A stretch of DNA of 64,000 nucleotides from Heterobilharzia americana (GCA_944470555.2 OX104127.1:89366708-89430707); one strand, 5' to 3'; positions 12,387 through 24,870 are shown, counted from the stretch's first letter. A program made the numbers and translations. Notes: generated from the letters alone by a model not told the origin.

Positions 12387-12757
12387 TAAGTTTCTTCCCA
12401 GAGTACAGACAAAAGAAGGAATATCCGTGTTCGATTCTAATCGTTGTCTGAAAAATTGAAGCTCATTCTGAAGACATCTAAAACGTTGAAGGAATGTTAA
12501 CATATCTGTTATCGAGATGAAAACTGATTGGAAGGGCATTTATATAAAAATGAAGTGTATGGTAGCCAAAAAGCTGAAATAACCCTACCAAAGTAACAAT
12601 ATATTCAGAAGCGAAAAAGCAACCAAAATCGCATTACCTGAAATATTGTTAAGAAATAAAAGATTTGGAAGTCTATGGGATAAAATGTTTTTATGTGCAT
12701 GTGAACGGGTCTAACAAAATAGTGGGACTGTGTTTTCAACGAGGTAATGAGTTGACT
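12387..12757. other. AT-rich stretch between pol end and LTR
   Basis: There is no recognisable coding sequence. It lies between the C-terminal tail of the older pol (from 12758) and the proposed split LTR, so it would be the 3' untranslated part of the older element. Confidence 0.35.
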
Positions 12758-14220
12758 TTATGAAAAGTAAGTCGTCCGGAAGTGACGTTGTGGCCAACGG
12801 ACCCTTCTTCTGGGTCTTTTGGTTCTGCTATCGTCACTAGTTGTCGGCGACTTCGATGCCGTTGTTTCCGTTTCTACGGTTGTTTTTGGCGTTTCCGGTC
12901 GCGTCGCCGCGGATTCAGACTTGGTACTCGTAACGTCTGTTTCCGCAAACACTGGCTTGATTCTGTCAATACTGGCTGGTTCTTGTCTGCCGGGGCTTTC
13001 GACCGTGACAATTTTGCCTGATTTGCTGATTACCTTGAAAGGTCCTTCACACAGGGTTTCAAGGGTTTTCGTACGCCATCTTATCCGATAAAAAAGTGAG
13101 TGTAGTTTGAGATGCCCCTGTAAACTGGTTTGTATTCATGTAACCTTTGTTGTATGAAATATATTATTATCACTATTATTATGTGCGCTTGGTTGTCTTG
13201 GTATCGCGGGGCTGAGGTTGTAGTGTGCTCACGTGGTGCCTTAGTTGTTGCACATACCTAGCCAAGTCCGGTGGAACCCCCTTTACTGGGTTAAAATACT
13301 CTCCTGGCAGTTGTAAAGTAGTTCCATAAACTAGCTCAGTGGTACAACAGCTAGTGTCCTGCTTGATACTCGAACGCATACCAAGGAGCACGGGTCGTAA
13401 TTTGTTACTCCACTTGTCATTAGTCTTTACCGCCATCAGTGCCGCTTTTGGTTGTCCATGGAACCCTTTGACAATACCATTGGAGGCAGGAGGGTTCGCA
13501 GTGGTTCTTATGCGTCTGATCCCGAGAAGGTCGGTTAATTGTTGAAGTAGATTGCTCTCGAACTGCGCGCCTCTATCCGTGGTGATGACACTTGGGACAC
13601 CAAAGTTAAAAACCCGGTATCGGATGATATTTCCCGCCAATGTTTCGGGAGATAAGTCCTGCGGAGGTGTTGCTACCACATTTCTTGGACCTCCCCACAC
13701 ATGTTAAAATGTAGCTGAAACCATTCGGCGGGGGGTAGAGGTCCGGCGATGTCAACGTGTACGTGGTCAAATCTGCCGCCCAGTGTGGAAAATCTTCCCG
13801 TAGGTGAAAGAATATGTCTGTTCCATTTTGATCTCCGGCACGTAAAACAAGCTTTGAACCACGGTTGAAGATCTCGATCCATCTTCGGACGGACGTATCG
13901 GTCAGTAACTTCACTGCAGCTCCAACACCAGGATATGAAACGCCATGCATCTTAGAGAAAATTAATCGTCTCGTTGATAAAAGCATAAATGGACGTGGTT
14001 TGCTCCTGGATACATCACAGGTGATGGATACAAAGTCGTCGAGCACCACCTCTTCGAGACCTAATGAGGTGTTCACATCGCCCTTCAAGTGTTCTAAGTC
14101 CTCATCCGTCGCCCGCAACGTTGCCACTTCTGCTAGGTCATTATAGCCACGTTCTAAGACATTTACGTACGTACGACAAGCGGCGTAATCTGCCTCATTT
14201 TTATTACCATCGACATGCCT
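12758..14220 (-). pseudogene. pol: Gypsy-type integrase and pol C-terminus, broken
   Basis: Read on the - strand from 14220, this shows the linker after RNaseH, the integrase N-terminal region (14127-13870) and the catalytic core. Core landmarks are HVHVDIAGP (about 13745) and ITTDRGAQFES (about 13560-13590). The third catalytic position, normally the Glu of NG(L/I)VERFH, reads NGIVKGFH (about 13465), so the DDE triad is incomplete. The C-terminal region (GPFKVISKSGK, about 13010-13050) and an Arg-rich tail ending at 12758 follow. Frameshifts occur near 13700-13750. About 97 bp of unrelated DNA with an ATT tract interrupts the frame at about 13082-13178. The expected place of this segment is downstream of the RNaseH at 15444. 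Confidence 0.8.
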
Positions 14221-15443
14221 TATATCTGGAGTGAACTATGAAATTAATTTTAATTATCAAATTTCTCGTAGCGAGTAGCCATCATGATTTGCGTCAGTTG
14301 CTCTTACGAGTGGCTCATGGCCGGTAAATGCCATAAATAAATAAATATCTTTATCCTAAAGTTAGGAATTTAACGTGAGAGAAGCCGGTTTACGGGCCTC
14401 TTCAAACTGATAATTGCAGTGAAACATAACAGGTATGAGCAGTTTTGAACGGTGCAGAAGGAGGACATTAAACTCTGTCATGATACCAAGCGTCTGAATG
14501 TTGTGCGAATTAGCAGGGAAACATCACCTTACAGTACATACTTATGCTTCTGAGTTTAAATCATTCCTACCCACAACTCTTTTTTCGCATCAAACGGCAC
14601 ATATTCGGCGTTTGTGTCACGAACAGTCGACATGATTGACCCTCCTGCAAAATCCAGTGTTTTTTCAGATAAACGTCTATTCTAGCAGTAATTCTTATGT
14701 TCGTAGCTTTATTGACTAACAATAACTTACTTCAATGATTTCGGGAATAAGTAAGTATCCATGCAATCATTTAATCCAGGTGAATGTAAAAGTTCAGGCA
14801 CTTCTCACCCTTCAAATGTTACCTTTTCCAGCAATTCAGATGGGTAACACTCAAAATATTTGTTGTGGGGCAAGCAATTAAAGCGCGGAAGAACTGTCTT
14901 TCAACAGTGGTGAATAATACGCACATGTGAAACTTCATAGACTTCACATTAAAGTATGAAGCACCGCCAAGGAGATGCATCGGCTTTTGACTAACTTCTG
15001 TTGGATGGTTGATACAAGACAATGTACTAGAGAAACCTGTTGTATGGCATTTTTATGGATGCGTTGCCGTTAGGTAAAGTGATCTCTCGGGTTTGATCGT
15101 CTATCCAGATTTCCGATGCATTTGTCATGGACCGGAAATCGGGGACCAGTTACTATGCTTGGGGTTTCGTATGAGCTGGCATTTAGGGTACTGGTAGGGA
15201 GGTGAGTTGGTTGTTAAGCTGTTCAAGAAACAAGAAAATCGGGACAAGCCAGTTGGATCCTTCCAACACCAGTTTCCAATATTAGGCACGAAGCGGGACT
15301 TTCAGTAAGTTGATACTTTTTGACCAAATTAATGTTTGAGGCTTTCTCGTCAGGCTGATACTGAAAAGAGAAGAGGAAGGAAAGCTCAGGGAGAAATTGG
15401 GCAATGGAACACCACGCAAGACAAGCTGGGAGGAGAGAAGTTC
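14221..15443. other. Unidentified insert between RNaseH and integrase
   Basis: About 1.2 kb of AT-rich DNA separates two parts of what would be one pol gene on the - strand. It has stops in all frames. A stretch at 15100-15240 is richer in G. No terminal repeats or coding domains were recognised, so its nature is unknown. Confidence 0.4.
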
Positions 15444-16570
15444 TTATCTTTTTGGAGTCATCCGGACTATATGTAAACTTTTATTTGTGCATATAAGAAT
15501 AACTCTTACTCTTTTCTGACATGAAGTTGACGCGAATCGCCTTCCAGGCACATATCCGAAACGCTTGATAGCTAAGCAAATCGCGAGCAACTCTGCCAAG
15601 TGTACCATGTAGCGATTGAGAAGCATTAGGCCGTTGCGAGAGGAAAGATAATGGTTCTCACTGACCGTGGACAAAATGTTTTAGCACTGCGCCTGCCGCA
15701 ACACCTGAAGCATCTGCCATGATTGCTAGGGGTGCTTCAGAATCACGACGAGAGAGAAGGGTTTCAGAACCTAGAGCCAGCCTCGGTTTGCCAAGAGCAT
15801 CGTGGGCCGCTTGGGTCACATGAAACACTTTAGCTTGTCCTTGTAACAAATCCATCATCTGCTGGGCTACTTCAGCATATTTAGCTATGAAACGTAGATA
15901 GAAGTTTACTAACCGCAGAAATCTTCGCAGCTCTCAAAACGGGTCTGGAAAAGGATGTTCTCGAATTGCATCTACTTCTTGTGGAACCGGTTTGACGCCG
16001 TTGGCACTAACGGTGTGACCCGAAAACTGTACAGATTCCTTGCCAGATTCGCATTTCTGCGGATTGATTGTGGTGCCATATCCACCTAGTCGTTCGCAAA
16101 ACGTCCTCGGATGTTGCAGGTGCTCTGTTTCATGTGCGCCAGCCACCACTAAGTCATCTATATATGCACTGGCGAAAGATAATCCACGAAGTACATGATC
16201 TATAAATCTTTGGAATGTCTGAGGAGCATTTGTCAAATCAAATGGCGTATGAACAAATTTGAATAGTCCAAAGGGGGCAATGATGGCCGTCCTAGGAACA
16301 TCATTGGGTTCCACAAGAGTGTGATAGTAAGCTTGCACGAGGTCGATTTTGAAAGAATATTTACCTTCGTCACATAGTTCACAAAACCATGTATGTGAGG
16401 AATTGGATACTTATCAGGGACCGTACGCTTATTCAGCACTCGATAGTCGCCGCAAGGCCTTATTTCACCCGGTATTTTTGGAAGCCATGGGATCCTGGGA
16501 GGGCGTATTATTCCCAACTTTGGAAGCTTATCAAGTCCCCGTTTGGCCATCTGCAGCTTTCAGGGTTTAA
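15444..16570 (-). pseudogene. pol: Gypsy-type reverse transcriptase and RNaseH, broken
   Basis: The frame 16550-16233 carries the RT N-terminal block ([16 protein letters not shown]). After a frameshift, 16338-15934 continues with FGLFKF, the palm motif YIDDLV (Tyr-x-Asp-Asp kept) and FSGHTVS. A second shift leads to 15858-15660, with the RNaseH start MADASGVAAGAVL (Asp retained), and a third to 15674-15444. Order and spacing match Gypsy pol. The breaks make the product non-functional. It lies directly after protease (16918-17160) on the same strand and before the integrase segment at 14220. Confidence 0.8.
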
Positions 16571-17819
16571 CCGTCGAGGTTTTGATGAGACTGGAGGATT
16601 TTTTGCAAGGATACGGCGCGTAACTGTGTGCTTTGGCGAGGACTTCATGTCATCCGTTTGTGTGAGCTCAAGAAATCCTCGTGGAAGGCTATCGTAATCG
16701 GAAGTGCTATTTATCATAGCCTCGACTAAGTTTATTGTTTTTGCCTGAATGGCGATACCCGCAATACAGAACTGACTATTACGGTCAACTAGTCTGTGGT
16801 GCCTGGAGTCGACCAACAGTTAGTAGCGTTGTAGGAAATCCATGCTAATGATAGGCGACGATGTGTCAACTATGACAAATTCCCACTGGAATGGTGCGTG
16901 AAAACCAATGTCTAGGATCAGAATTCTGGTTCCATATGTGGTAATTGCAGATCTGTTTGCCGCTTGTAGCGCCAAGGTTGGGTTGGCGGTGGCGTCGGTG
17001 AGACCACGCTCACTTCTGCTCCAGTGTCAACCAGAAACTGCACTCTGGTCTTCCTATCCGACACCCAGAACAAACGACTGTGTTGCTGTACGCCGGTGAC
17101 GGCACTGGACACTGATCGCCGGCCTTTCTGTTTCCCACCAAAAAGGCTTCGAAATCGCACGGTAACGAGCAGCGACCTACTTTATTGCCAGACTTCTTGT
17201 GGCACCACCATGTGCTACTTTTAGACGCAAGTCTACTCGTGGTCTTATCATGACTACGGGATCTGTTTCTATAGAACTCCGGTGACCGTCGGTCTAACTG
17301 TAAAGTCGTCAGTTGTCCCGTGAGCGTGTCAATCTTCCTCTCTAAAGCAGCTACTCTGTAGTTTTGCGTTGGCTCAGCAACACTTTCAACCTGTTTAGGC
17401 ATCCTTTCGTACACACGGCCAGCAACGTCAGCCAACCTGTCCATGTCAGCGTCCACATCTTCGACAGCTAATGTCCGCTGAATGCATGGAGGAAGTCTCC
17501 GCGGCCAAAGCTGGTAGAACAGACGGTTGTCCGCATCTCTATCTTCCAGAAGATTTTGCACATGTCGTTCAAGTTGTGAAGGTGTTCTGTCAGCAAGGCA
17601 TACGCTACTTAGTAGTTGATCGACTACTTTTTGTTCAGATGACGAAGTAGCTTTCATCACTTCTTGCTTCAAAACGTCGTAAGGCGCGTCTGGGCGGGGC
17701 TTTAAAAGCGTCTCCCTTACTTGTTCAGTCGCTTCTTCCGGTAACACAGAACTTGTGTATTCGAACTTTGTGAAGTTATATGACTGGCCATGAAGAAATG
17801 TTCTAGACGGACAGACCAC
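16571..17819 (-). pseudogene. gag: Gypsy-type gag and protease, broken
   Basis: The gag frame runs from 17819 to 17010. It has a capsid-like helical region and then a basic stretch with a CHKK-type zinc-knuckle remnant near 17190-17215 (STWWCHKKSG). Protease is in another frame (17160-16918) with the active site intact as LVDTGAEVSVV. The frame ends early at about 16918, and the C-terminal part of protease is found in pieces down to 16571. The sequence differs clearly from the gag at 11086-11880, so this is another subfamily. Pol follows at 16570. Confidence 0.75.
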
Positions 17820-18133
17820 AATTGCAGGTCATAAAACCTAAAAGAAGGCATTGGAAGATTAATGGTGCCCACGAACCCCACATCCAAAAAGTCCTGATTG
17901 TGAGAGTTTAAAGGCATCAGCACTGGTGCAGCAAAAATACAATGTTAAGAACTTAACGTAACAAGAGTAGGAAAAATTAAACAAGCAAGTACGTTAATGC
18001 CTACCGCAAAGCAGCTGGAGGTATTCTCAGTATATATCCGTATTGTGTAGATATTAGTGACTGTGGTTGCGGTGTGCGAGTGGAAATAATAATAGTATGC
18101 CCAGTAAAACTAGCGACAGTTTAATCACTCGAA

Positions 18134-18257
18134 GTATGTATCAGGATTCCGTACTGGTCAGCGAGCAAGCAAAAGTCTTTAATCCGTACAACCTAACAAA
18201 ACGTTCAGTTATGAGTTGTTAAATGTACCAACACAATACTATGAAATAAATTCTACA
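18134..18257 (-). repeat. Partner copy of the older LTR-like sequence
   Basis: 18134-18224 matches 9283-9373, and 18225-18257 resembles 12354-12386. It lies just beyond the gag end of the older - strand element, where its 5' LTR is expected. No tRNA-Trp-like primer site was found next to it, so the LTR reading rests on position and pairing only. Confidence 0.45.
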
Positions 18258-18259
18258 AA

Positions 18260-21015
18260 TTCAAGTAAAATCATCCCTAGCCTCTTGTAAGCGCACTTCA
18301 GGTTACACTTTGGAACTTTCAATCTTCACGCTTTCTATTAAACCTTACAACTAGCTGTAATAGCCAAAACTTTGGGACTTTTACGCAAACATTTGTGGTG
18401 TGTTTGCAAGAAACATGTGCAGGACGCAAGTGCAGTTATGCACGTAGTCTCATCCTGTCAGTCTCGTGAATCTAAAGGAGCCTTTGGTCTGGTTTCTGGA
18501 GATTCGATGACCAGTTCTCACGGTCCGGTAGATAAACTTTTGGCACTAAGTGCTGAGGAAGAAGGTCCACTGCACAAGTGAATCCCAGTTGACTATCGGC
18601 TACACGCCGTCCGGCTGATTGAGTCACCACTGACTGGAACTCCAGTGAAGTGGAGGATGAGCCACATTGAAAGTTAGAATTCTTAAGAAGACTGGGGAAA
18701 CTTTCCAGCATTCGGCGACGTGACAGTGAGAAATGATGGGCTTGCGACTCGTGGGAGACAAGGCTGGAAGGAAGGGCGGAAAGCAGTAACTGGTAATTCG
18801 AATGGCCTCAAGCTAATATTCCTTTGTGCGCTAGCCAAATGGATCTGCAAATAAAAGTGAAAACTGGCTCCCTAATACTTGTAGAAGTCGAGAAATCTGT
18901 TAGCAGTCCGAAACGAGTAAGAGCAGTAATTCCAGACAGGTTAGTACCGGTGTTTTCACTATGGTGTTAAAAGATTATAGGACGGGTTTATTGGTGTGTT
19001 ATCTGGTGTGTGGCAGCCATGTTATCCACACTCATTGGTCTCAATCACTGATTTTCCCTGTCTCGGTGAAACGAGTGAATATTCTTGTCGATAAACACTA
19101 AGGAATCAGCCTGACGAATATGCAGTCCAAGTATCTAGGTTCTATAATTATCAGGAGCCTAAATAAGACTCAGGAACACCAAAGACGAGGAAAATAGGCA
19201 GCTTAAGGACCTGAATATTTAAATATTCACATATTTCCAGCTTCTAGAACACAGGGTTATTAAGTGGCGTGCAGCAGTGGATGCATTTTTATCTGGTAGA
19301 GGAATTTACTGTAAGGATAAAAAATCCTATTGACTCACTGTTCTCATTCCTGAAGACTTTCAATCTCTTGCAACCGTCTGAAAGTCTGATCACGTAGTAC
19401 ATATTCCATTAGGACAGATGTAAAATCCAAGGAACTATTGTTAACAATTACTGCAACACAAAACTTGCAGTTTCAGCGCCACTTCCTAATAACTGCGCCA
19501 CCGTCGTTATTTGATGCATTAGGTTGCTTCGCCGTGTAGTTCCTACATGCTAAACTTTTAGGTGGACTTTCATCATTCACATGCATTTCATATGAAAGCT
19601 AACCGTGTTTTTCAAAAGTTGAGATCTTTTGTATGAAACTATCTGAGGAGACAATGTTAACCATGGCCATGGTTAACATTGTCTCCTTTTGTTTGAAATA
19701 TCCATGTATATGTGCACTTAAAGAGCTAAATAGTAACTTTGTAAATTGATTTCCTATTCTTAAGAATGGTCTCATTTCACTACCTGTTGTTTCTGACTTA
19801 ACTAGTACACTCGTTGCAACCTGATAGTTTTTGATATGGTGTTCATTATTCTTCGCTACATCTCTAAATCCTAGCAGCAATCGAGTTGGAACGGGAATAC
19901 CAGCTTCTGGAATTCTAGGCTGCCAAGACTCACTGGATAACCGATTTGCTTCTGACTGATCATTTCATAAATGACATTATTTTTGATACCACTCCTTTAA
20001 TTTACTACTATGCCTGGGGCTAAGGATATTTGATCAATTGGTGTATGTTGATCTTGATAGTGCATGTCTTTTTAGAGCTGCAGTTTCTCTGAACGCTTTC
20101 ACTGGATTTGCTGCTACCACAAGCTGCGGTGACAAATTACACTCATTGACTGCTCTGCAAGAGAAACTCGTAGCTTATTTGACTGTAGCTCTAGCACGTT
20201 TTTGTGATGAACTTTTAGATAATCAGTCCTAGAAGGATTAGGTAATTGAAATTAGTTTTTACCATGGAGGGTCCGGTCGTAGAATCTGTTCATCTACACT
20301 GCACGACTATGGTTCTGAGCAGTTCAGAAATTATAGTTTAAATCGTTATTTATCAGAAGTCTGTCTCATTATTTCACACATCTCCCAAGTTCAACGTCCT
20401 CTGAAATATAAGACGTTATTTCTTAATCTTTATGGATATTGCGTTTAAATAGAATATAACAAAAGGCGAGCTTGTAGTTGTACATTAACAAATGTCACTC
20501 TTCATTGGTTTCCACGGCATAGTTTCCCGTTAATTGTGATTCTGTTCACGTCACTAAAAAGGTGCTTCATCTAGTCCATCGCCTTACCGACTTCGAAGGT
20601 CTGTGGGAACTTTGATGAAAACATTTACAGCCAGAGAATATGATCTTGTTAAGCTCAGAAACTGACTAGAATTCGCGGTATTTGTTCTGAGACTCTTGAG
20701 TACGGAACTAACGAGTTTACTTTGCGTGGGAGTAAAAATATTTATGGATCAGCATCTCAAGCCTGATATGTGTCAGCATACTGACTTGAAATCCTGTGTG
20801 CGAGCATTGTAACCTGATACAGAAACGTGCCAAATGGTGTAGGTGATTGACTGTGAAGGTCAGTACGTAATGTCGTTGAGTTGTGAGCTACGCTGATGTT
20901 CATCATAATATATCCGACATATTGGACCTTATTTAGAATATGGAATCTTGACAGTTTCACTTTTCAAACATGAAGCATATGTCGGAATCGCTTCTAAAGT
21001 TAGCGAATAAAGTGA
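18260..21015. other. Unassigned region with a perfect palindrome
   Basis: No gene or known repeat family was recognised. The open frames at 18372-18581 and 20038-20232 lack any supporting motif; the latter does not begin with ATG. The only strong structure is the palindrome at 19646-19687, listed separately. Confidence 0.35.
19646..19687. repeat. Perfect 42-bp palindrome, no spacer
   Basis: The left arm reads AGGAGACAATGTTAACCATG-G. The right arm is its exact reverse complement with no unpaired centre (axis between 19666 and 19667). The match stops sharply at both ends. It contains the symmetric CCATGG and two GTTAAC sites. Confidence 0.9.
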
Positions 21016-21019
21016 TAAC

Positions 21020-21240
21020 TTGGACTGTGATCTATTGGTCTAAACACGCTACTTCCAACCAGTTTGTTATGGGTTCGAACCGTGCTGCACCTATTAAGAT
21101 ATGAACAGCCAAGTAGTATCACATATGCGACTGTTTGCCCTGATGTATGAACCTGTACATGGTCGTTAAGATGAAACGGTTGGATTGATTGATCACAAAC
21201 CTTATGAAGACTGAACAAACTGGCTTGGTCTAATCCCGCT
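21020..21240 (+). repeat. tRNA-like SINE (family 2), diverged
   Basis: The segment holds a Pol III B-box-like sequence (GGGTTCGAACC, 21071-21081) followed by 'gtgctgcacctattaag' and 'agccaagtagtatcac'. The same order of motifs occurs in the copies at 37371, 41401 and 56445. The A box is decayed here (21022-21045). Confidence 0.6.
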
Positions 21241-22554
21241 GTCTTACCGCAGGTTGCTAATTTATATCACCTAGACCATTTATTTATATTTGCGCAACAT
21301 TTGGCATGAAACTGTCGAGTAACGTAGTATCATTTTGCAATCATGTATGATGAGAGCGTAAAAGTGAAAAGGTTATCAGAACTCAAAAGCAAACATCTAG
21401 ACTTATCCAAGAATCTTTACTTTTGTATTGCTTTTTGAAAAGAGCTACAACAAAATCAAGACATCCTAGTTACTCGTTGCAGTACTGAGTCATACTTCAT
21501 AATATATCATGCCATTGTGTTACTCAACCCCCCAAACCAACACAGTTTTGCCGATTACACTCTGAAAACCCTCAATTATCTTTTTGGAGGGGCTAGAACT
21601 TACAGGCGTATGGCTGAACTATCCTCATCAAATGATTTTTCATGACCCTTCTTTTACAGTTACAACTACCCCACAACAACACAAAATGTAATTAGCATAT
21701 CGGTGTACCCTTCTGACGTCTAAAATGCAGGTAGAACCTTCGTCTATTTAACTCACAAACCGTGGAAGCGCAAGAAGGTTGAATGATCTCAGCTGTGAAG
21801 AGGTACCTGGAAAACTAGGAAACAATGTTTGGGGACTGGTAATTACATGTCTTGAAATCGATCAGTGACTAATGTATCCACTCTTTATTGTTCTCAACAT
21901 TCTACACATTTTCCTAACCTTGTTTTCCTGTTTATTTCAGTGTCTTTTTATTTTCGTTGATGTCCGATTTGTGTATTACTGTAACTTGTTGGACTGATAT
22001 AATTTATGCGGCCTCTAAACGGTAGCTGATTTCATTTTATCTAGTTCGAAATGCTAACCGTATTCTATCAATCACTATATATTCAGCAAGCTAGATGCAC
22101 TTCTAATTGATGTTAAGTAGTTGGAGGTAGTCGACAGGAAACCCTTGACCTACGTTTTGTTTTTGTTAGAACTCATCAGCAAAGAGTATCTTTTGTGTGA
22201 ACAGACAGACAGACAGAATCAACGTAGAATCTCACACACAAGTGCACCGGTTCAAGTTGCCACACTTGAAAGTAGTATATAAAGAACAAGGGGATAAAAT
22301 GAGAATGGTATCAAAGTAGACAAACTTGTGAGAGATTAAGTAATTCGAAGATAAAGATTAGTGCAAATATTCAAGCTTTAGAAGACGGTAAAGGGTGAAT
22401 ACATCTGCTCCATTGTAACCGATTTTCAGGCATTTCACCAAGAGTTTTCAACCCGATTCCTATGATCTGGAGCGCCCCAGCCAAGCGGTCTATACCTCCC
22501 TACATGGCTCAGACCAATAATGTATTCAGCACAAGTCATTTCTCATAATCGAAC
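21241..22554. other. Unassigned AT-rich region
   Basis: No gene or recognised element. A short ACAG repeat is present near 22203. The stretch around 22440-22540 is less AT-rich and may be a repeat fragment, but no second copy was noticed in the window. Confidence 0.35.
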
Positions 22555-22670
22555 TTCATTTTGACATAATTGTGAGGAATAATTTATGCTCGGAACGTCG
22601 TCCAGTAAGTAATGTATCACTGTGCTGCATCAAATCAACAAGCCTAGTGTGTAGTAGTAATTTACAACCG
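22555..22670 (+). mobile_element. PLE tail fragment
   Basis: The sequence 'gaataatttatgctcggaacgtc' followed by 'cagtaagtaatgtatcactgtg' matches the right tail of the PLE at 60400-60480. Only the non-coding tail is left. The hairpin and the GGAAC variant of the conserved GAAAC are visible at 22580-22610. Confidence 0.65.
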
Positions 22671-22799
22671 TGCACGTTTTGTACTTCTCTGAATTCAATG
22701 TGTTCAACTAGGTAGCCCTCATATTATGCAACACAGTATGTTAATAAACCTGTACCGGGTTCCTAAGTTGCATGATTGATTGTTAGGTAGGATCTACAC

Positions 22800-22800
<1 letters not shown>

Positions 22801-22863
<63 letters not shown>
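22801..22863. repeat. (ATT)21 microsatellite
   Basis: Twenty-one uninterrupted ATT units directly abut the 3' end of a - strand family A LINE at 22864. It is most likely an expanded copy of that element's short TAA-type tail. Confidence 0.95.
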
Positions 22864-23565
22864 TTCCCCTTGGGTTCCTAGTGGAACGAAGCTTCAGTAG
22901 CACGCCTCCATTGCACTCTGTTTTCTGCAGTCTTTTGAACCTCGCGCCACGACTGCCCACAAGCTTTCATTTCTTCCTCATATCATTTCCTCTATATCAC
23001 CCTCGGACGCCCAACTCGTCGTTTCCCCTTTGGATTCCACTCGAGAGACTGGCCTGACGCGTGATGTTCCCAGTCGGCCTTCTCAGTGTATGCCCAATCC
23101 ATCTCCACTTTCTTCTGCATATTTGTTGGGTGATAGGTTCTTGGTTGGTTCGTTCCCAGAGTTCCTTGTTGCTTATTCTTTCTGGCCATCTGATCTTCAG
23201 TATCGAGCGTAGATAGTTGTTGATGAATGTCTTGTCTATTGGAAATGCTTTTCGTGACACGCCAAGTTTCTGAACCATATGGCAGCACTGACTTGACATT
23301 AGTGTTGAAAATCCGGATCTTGTTCTTGATGCTGATTGCAGTAGATCTCCACACTGATTTCAGATTAGTGAAAGCCTGTCTTGCTTTTCCGATCCTGGTT
23401 TTGACATCCTCATCTGTTCCTGTGCCGCTTGTAGTTGAAACGATGCTGCCTAGGTGGTGAGTGGAAGAGACTACTTTCTTTAGGTTCATCCCGTTGGTGG
23501 TGATTGGAGCTTGTTGTTGTTGGTTGGGTATCTTCATCACCTGTATTTCTCGACTTGAAGGCGGG
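22864..23565 (-). mobile_element. LINE family A, 5'-truncated
   Basis: On the - strand, a frame of about 205 codons (23609-22992, not starting with ATG) carries [39 protein letters not shown] and the KRRVGRPR C-terminal block. That is the last third of the RTE-type polyprotein after the RT core. It is fairly well kept but lacks RT and endonuclease. The 3' tail is the ATT microsatellite at 22801. The 5' truncation point meets the truncation point of a + strand LINE of another family near 23560, with no host DNA between them. Confidence 0.85.
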
Positions 23566-24870
23566 ATTTGACTCCTTTGATCGAGAAGTCTTTTGGCAAT
23601 GTCCGTCACTGAGAAGTGTGCCGAGTAAGTACATCACCTTATTGAAAGCTCTCTACTCGAACACTTGTGGGCATGTTAGAGCTTATGGCGAGTTGTCCAG
23701 GGAGCTATACTCATCGAGGATGCCCACTGTCTCCATTTTTATTCAATTTTATCATAGATATTCTTATTGAGATTTCCCTCTCGTCACCTAATTACACAGA
23801 CGTTGACCTAATCACAGGAGAATTTTCGTTAGACCTAGAATATCCAGATGACATAGTCCTGTTAGTTGAAGACGCTGACAAGATGCAGAGTCTTCTGAAC
23901 ACTTTGAGTGGGAATTTGAGAATGTTTGGGATGCGATTTTCACCACCCAAATGCAAATTTTTGCTCCATGACTGGTCTTCAACGGTGCCCCACCGCGGCT
24001 AACAATAGAGAGTGTAATGGTTGAGTGTGTCGACCACTTCACTTACCTGGGAAGAAGGATCAGCCCTGATGGCTCAGTGGCCGGTGAAATCTCTGCACGG
24101 ATACAAAAGGCTCGGTTGGCTTCCGCCAACTTACGCCACCTATGGCGCCGCCGTGATATCCGATTGCCTATTAAGGGTCGTGTATACTGCACAGCAGTCC
24201 GGTCTGTTCTACTGTATGGCTGTGAAACATGGCCATTGAAGGTGGAAGACATGAGAAGGCTTGAAGTGTTTGACCACAGTTGCCTTCGTAGTATAGGACG
24301 TATTCCGTGGTGTCACCATGTGAGTAATGCAGAAGTCAGGAGCAGAGTTTTGGGGAGAAGAGGTAAGTCGGTTGACGAGGTTATGAACCTTCATCGACTG
24401 AGATGGTTGGGACACGTGTTACGTATGCTTAGTTGCCGTCTGCCTCGTCACACAATGTTGGCTGAAGTAGGTTCAGGCTGGAAAAAGGCTCTTGGCTCTC
24501 GGCCAGACTAAAACATGGCACCAATGTATGAAGTCTTTGACTGTTGGTTTGAGCCATGTGGGGTGATGCAGACTATGTGGTTGGGGTCCGTGGGACAAGA
24601 GGAACCAGTGGTTGGAGACTGTAGGTGATATGGATCAGAACCGTTGTCAGTGGAGAAGATGCATACATACATTATCCTCATCTTAACGACGCTATACCGA
24701 ATCGCACCATTTTCTCATTCTTCGTTTCTCTCTTTTCGTACTTAATGTTTCTTTTGACTCCATTCTCTTATCTTCTTTTTAATTGATGTGCTGATATGAG
24801 GTGTGGCAACTCAGACCGTTACTCAGTAATGCCTGGTCCTGTGTTGATCTGGATGGATGAATATGAACAA
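23560..24870 (+). mobile_element. LINE family B, 5'-truncated, RT to 3' end
   Basis: Translation begins inside the RT core (FDREVFWQC), followed by GCPLSPFLFNFIID (about 23710-23750) and LEYPDDIVLL, where the catalytic block normally reads YADD, so one catalytic-block residue is changed. Then come MFGMRFSPPKCK, the TYLGRRISPDG block (24017 on) and SVLLYGCETW, ending with LRWLGHVLRM (about 24400). A frameshift lies near 24000. The 3' UTR contains 'gatatgaggtgtggcaactcagacc' (24796 on), seen also after the copies at 28980 and 47275. Confidence 0.85.

Noticed and set aside
22203..22216. ACAG short repeat as a significant satellite
   Set aside because: Only three to four units, within chance for AT-rich DNA.
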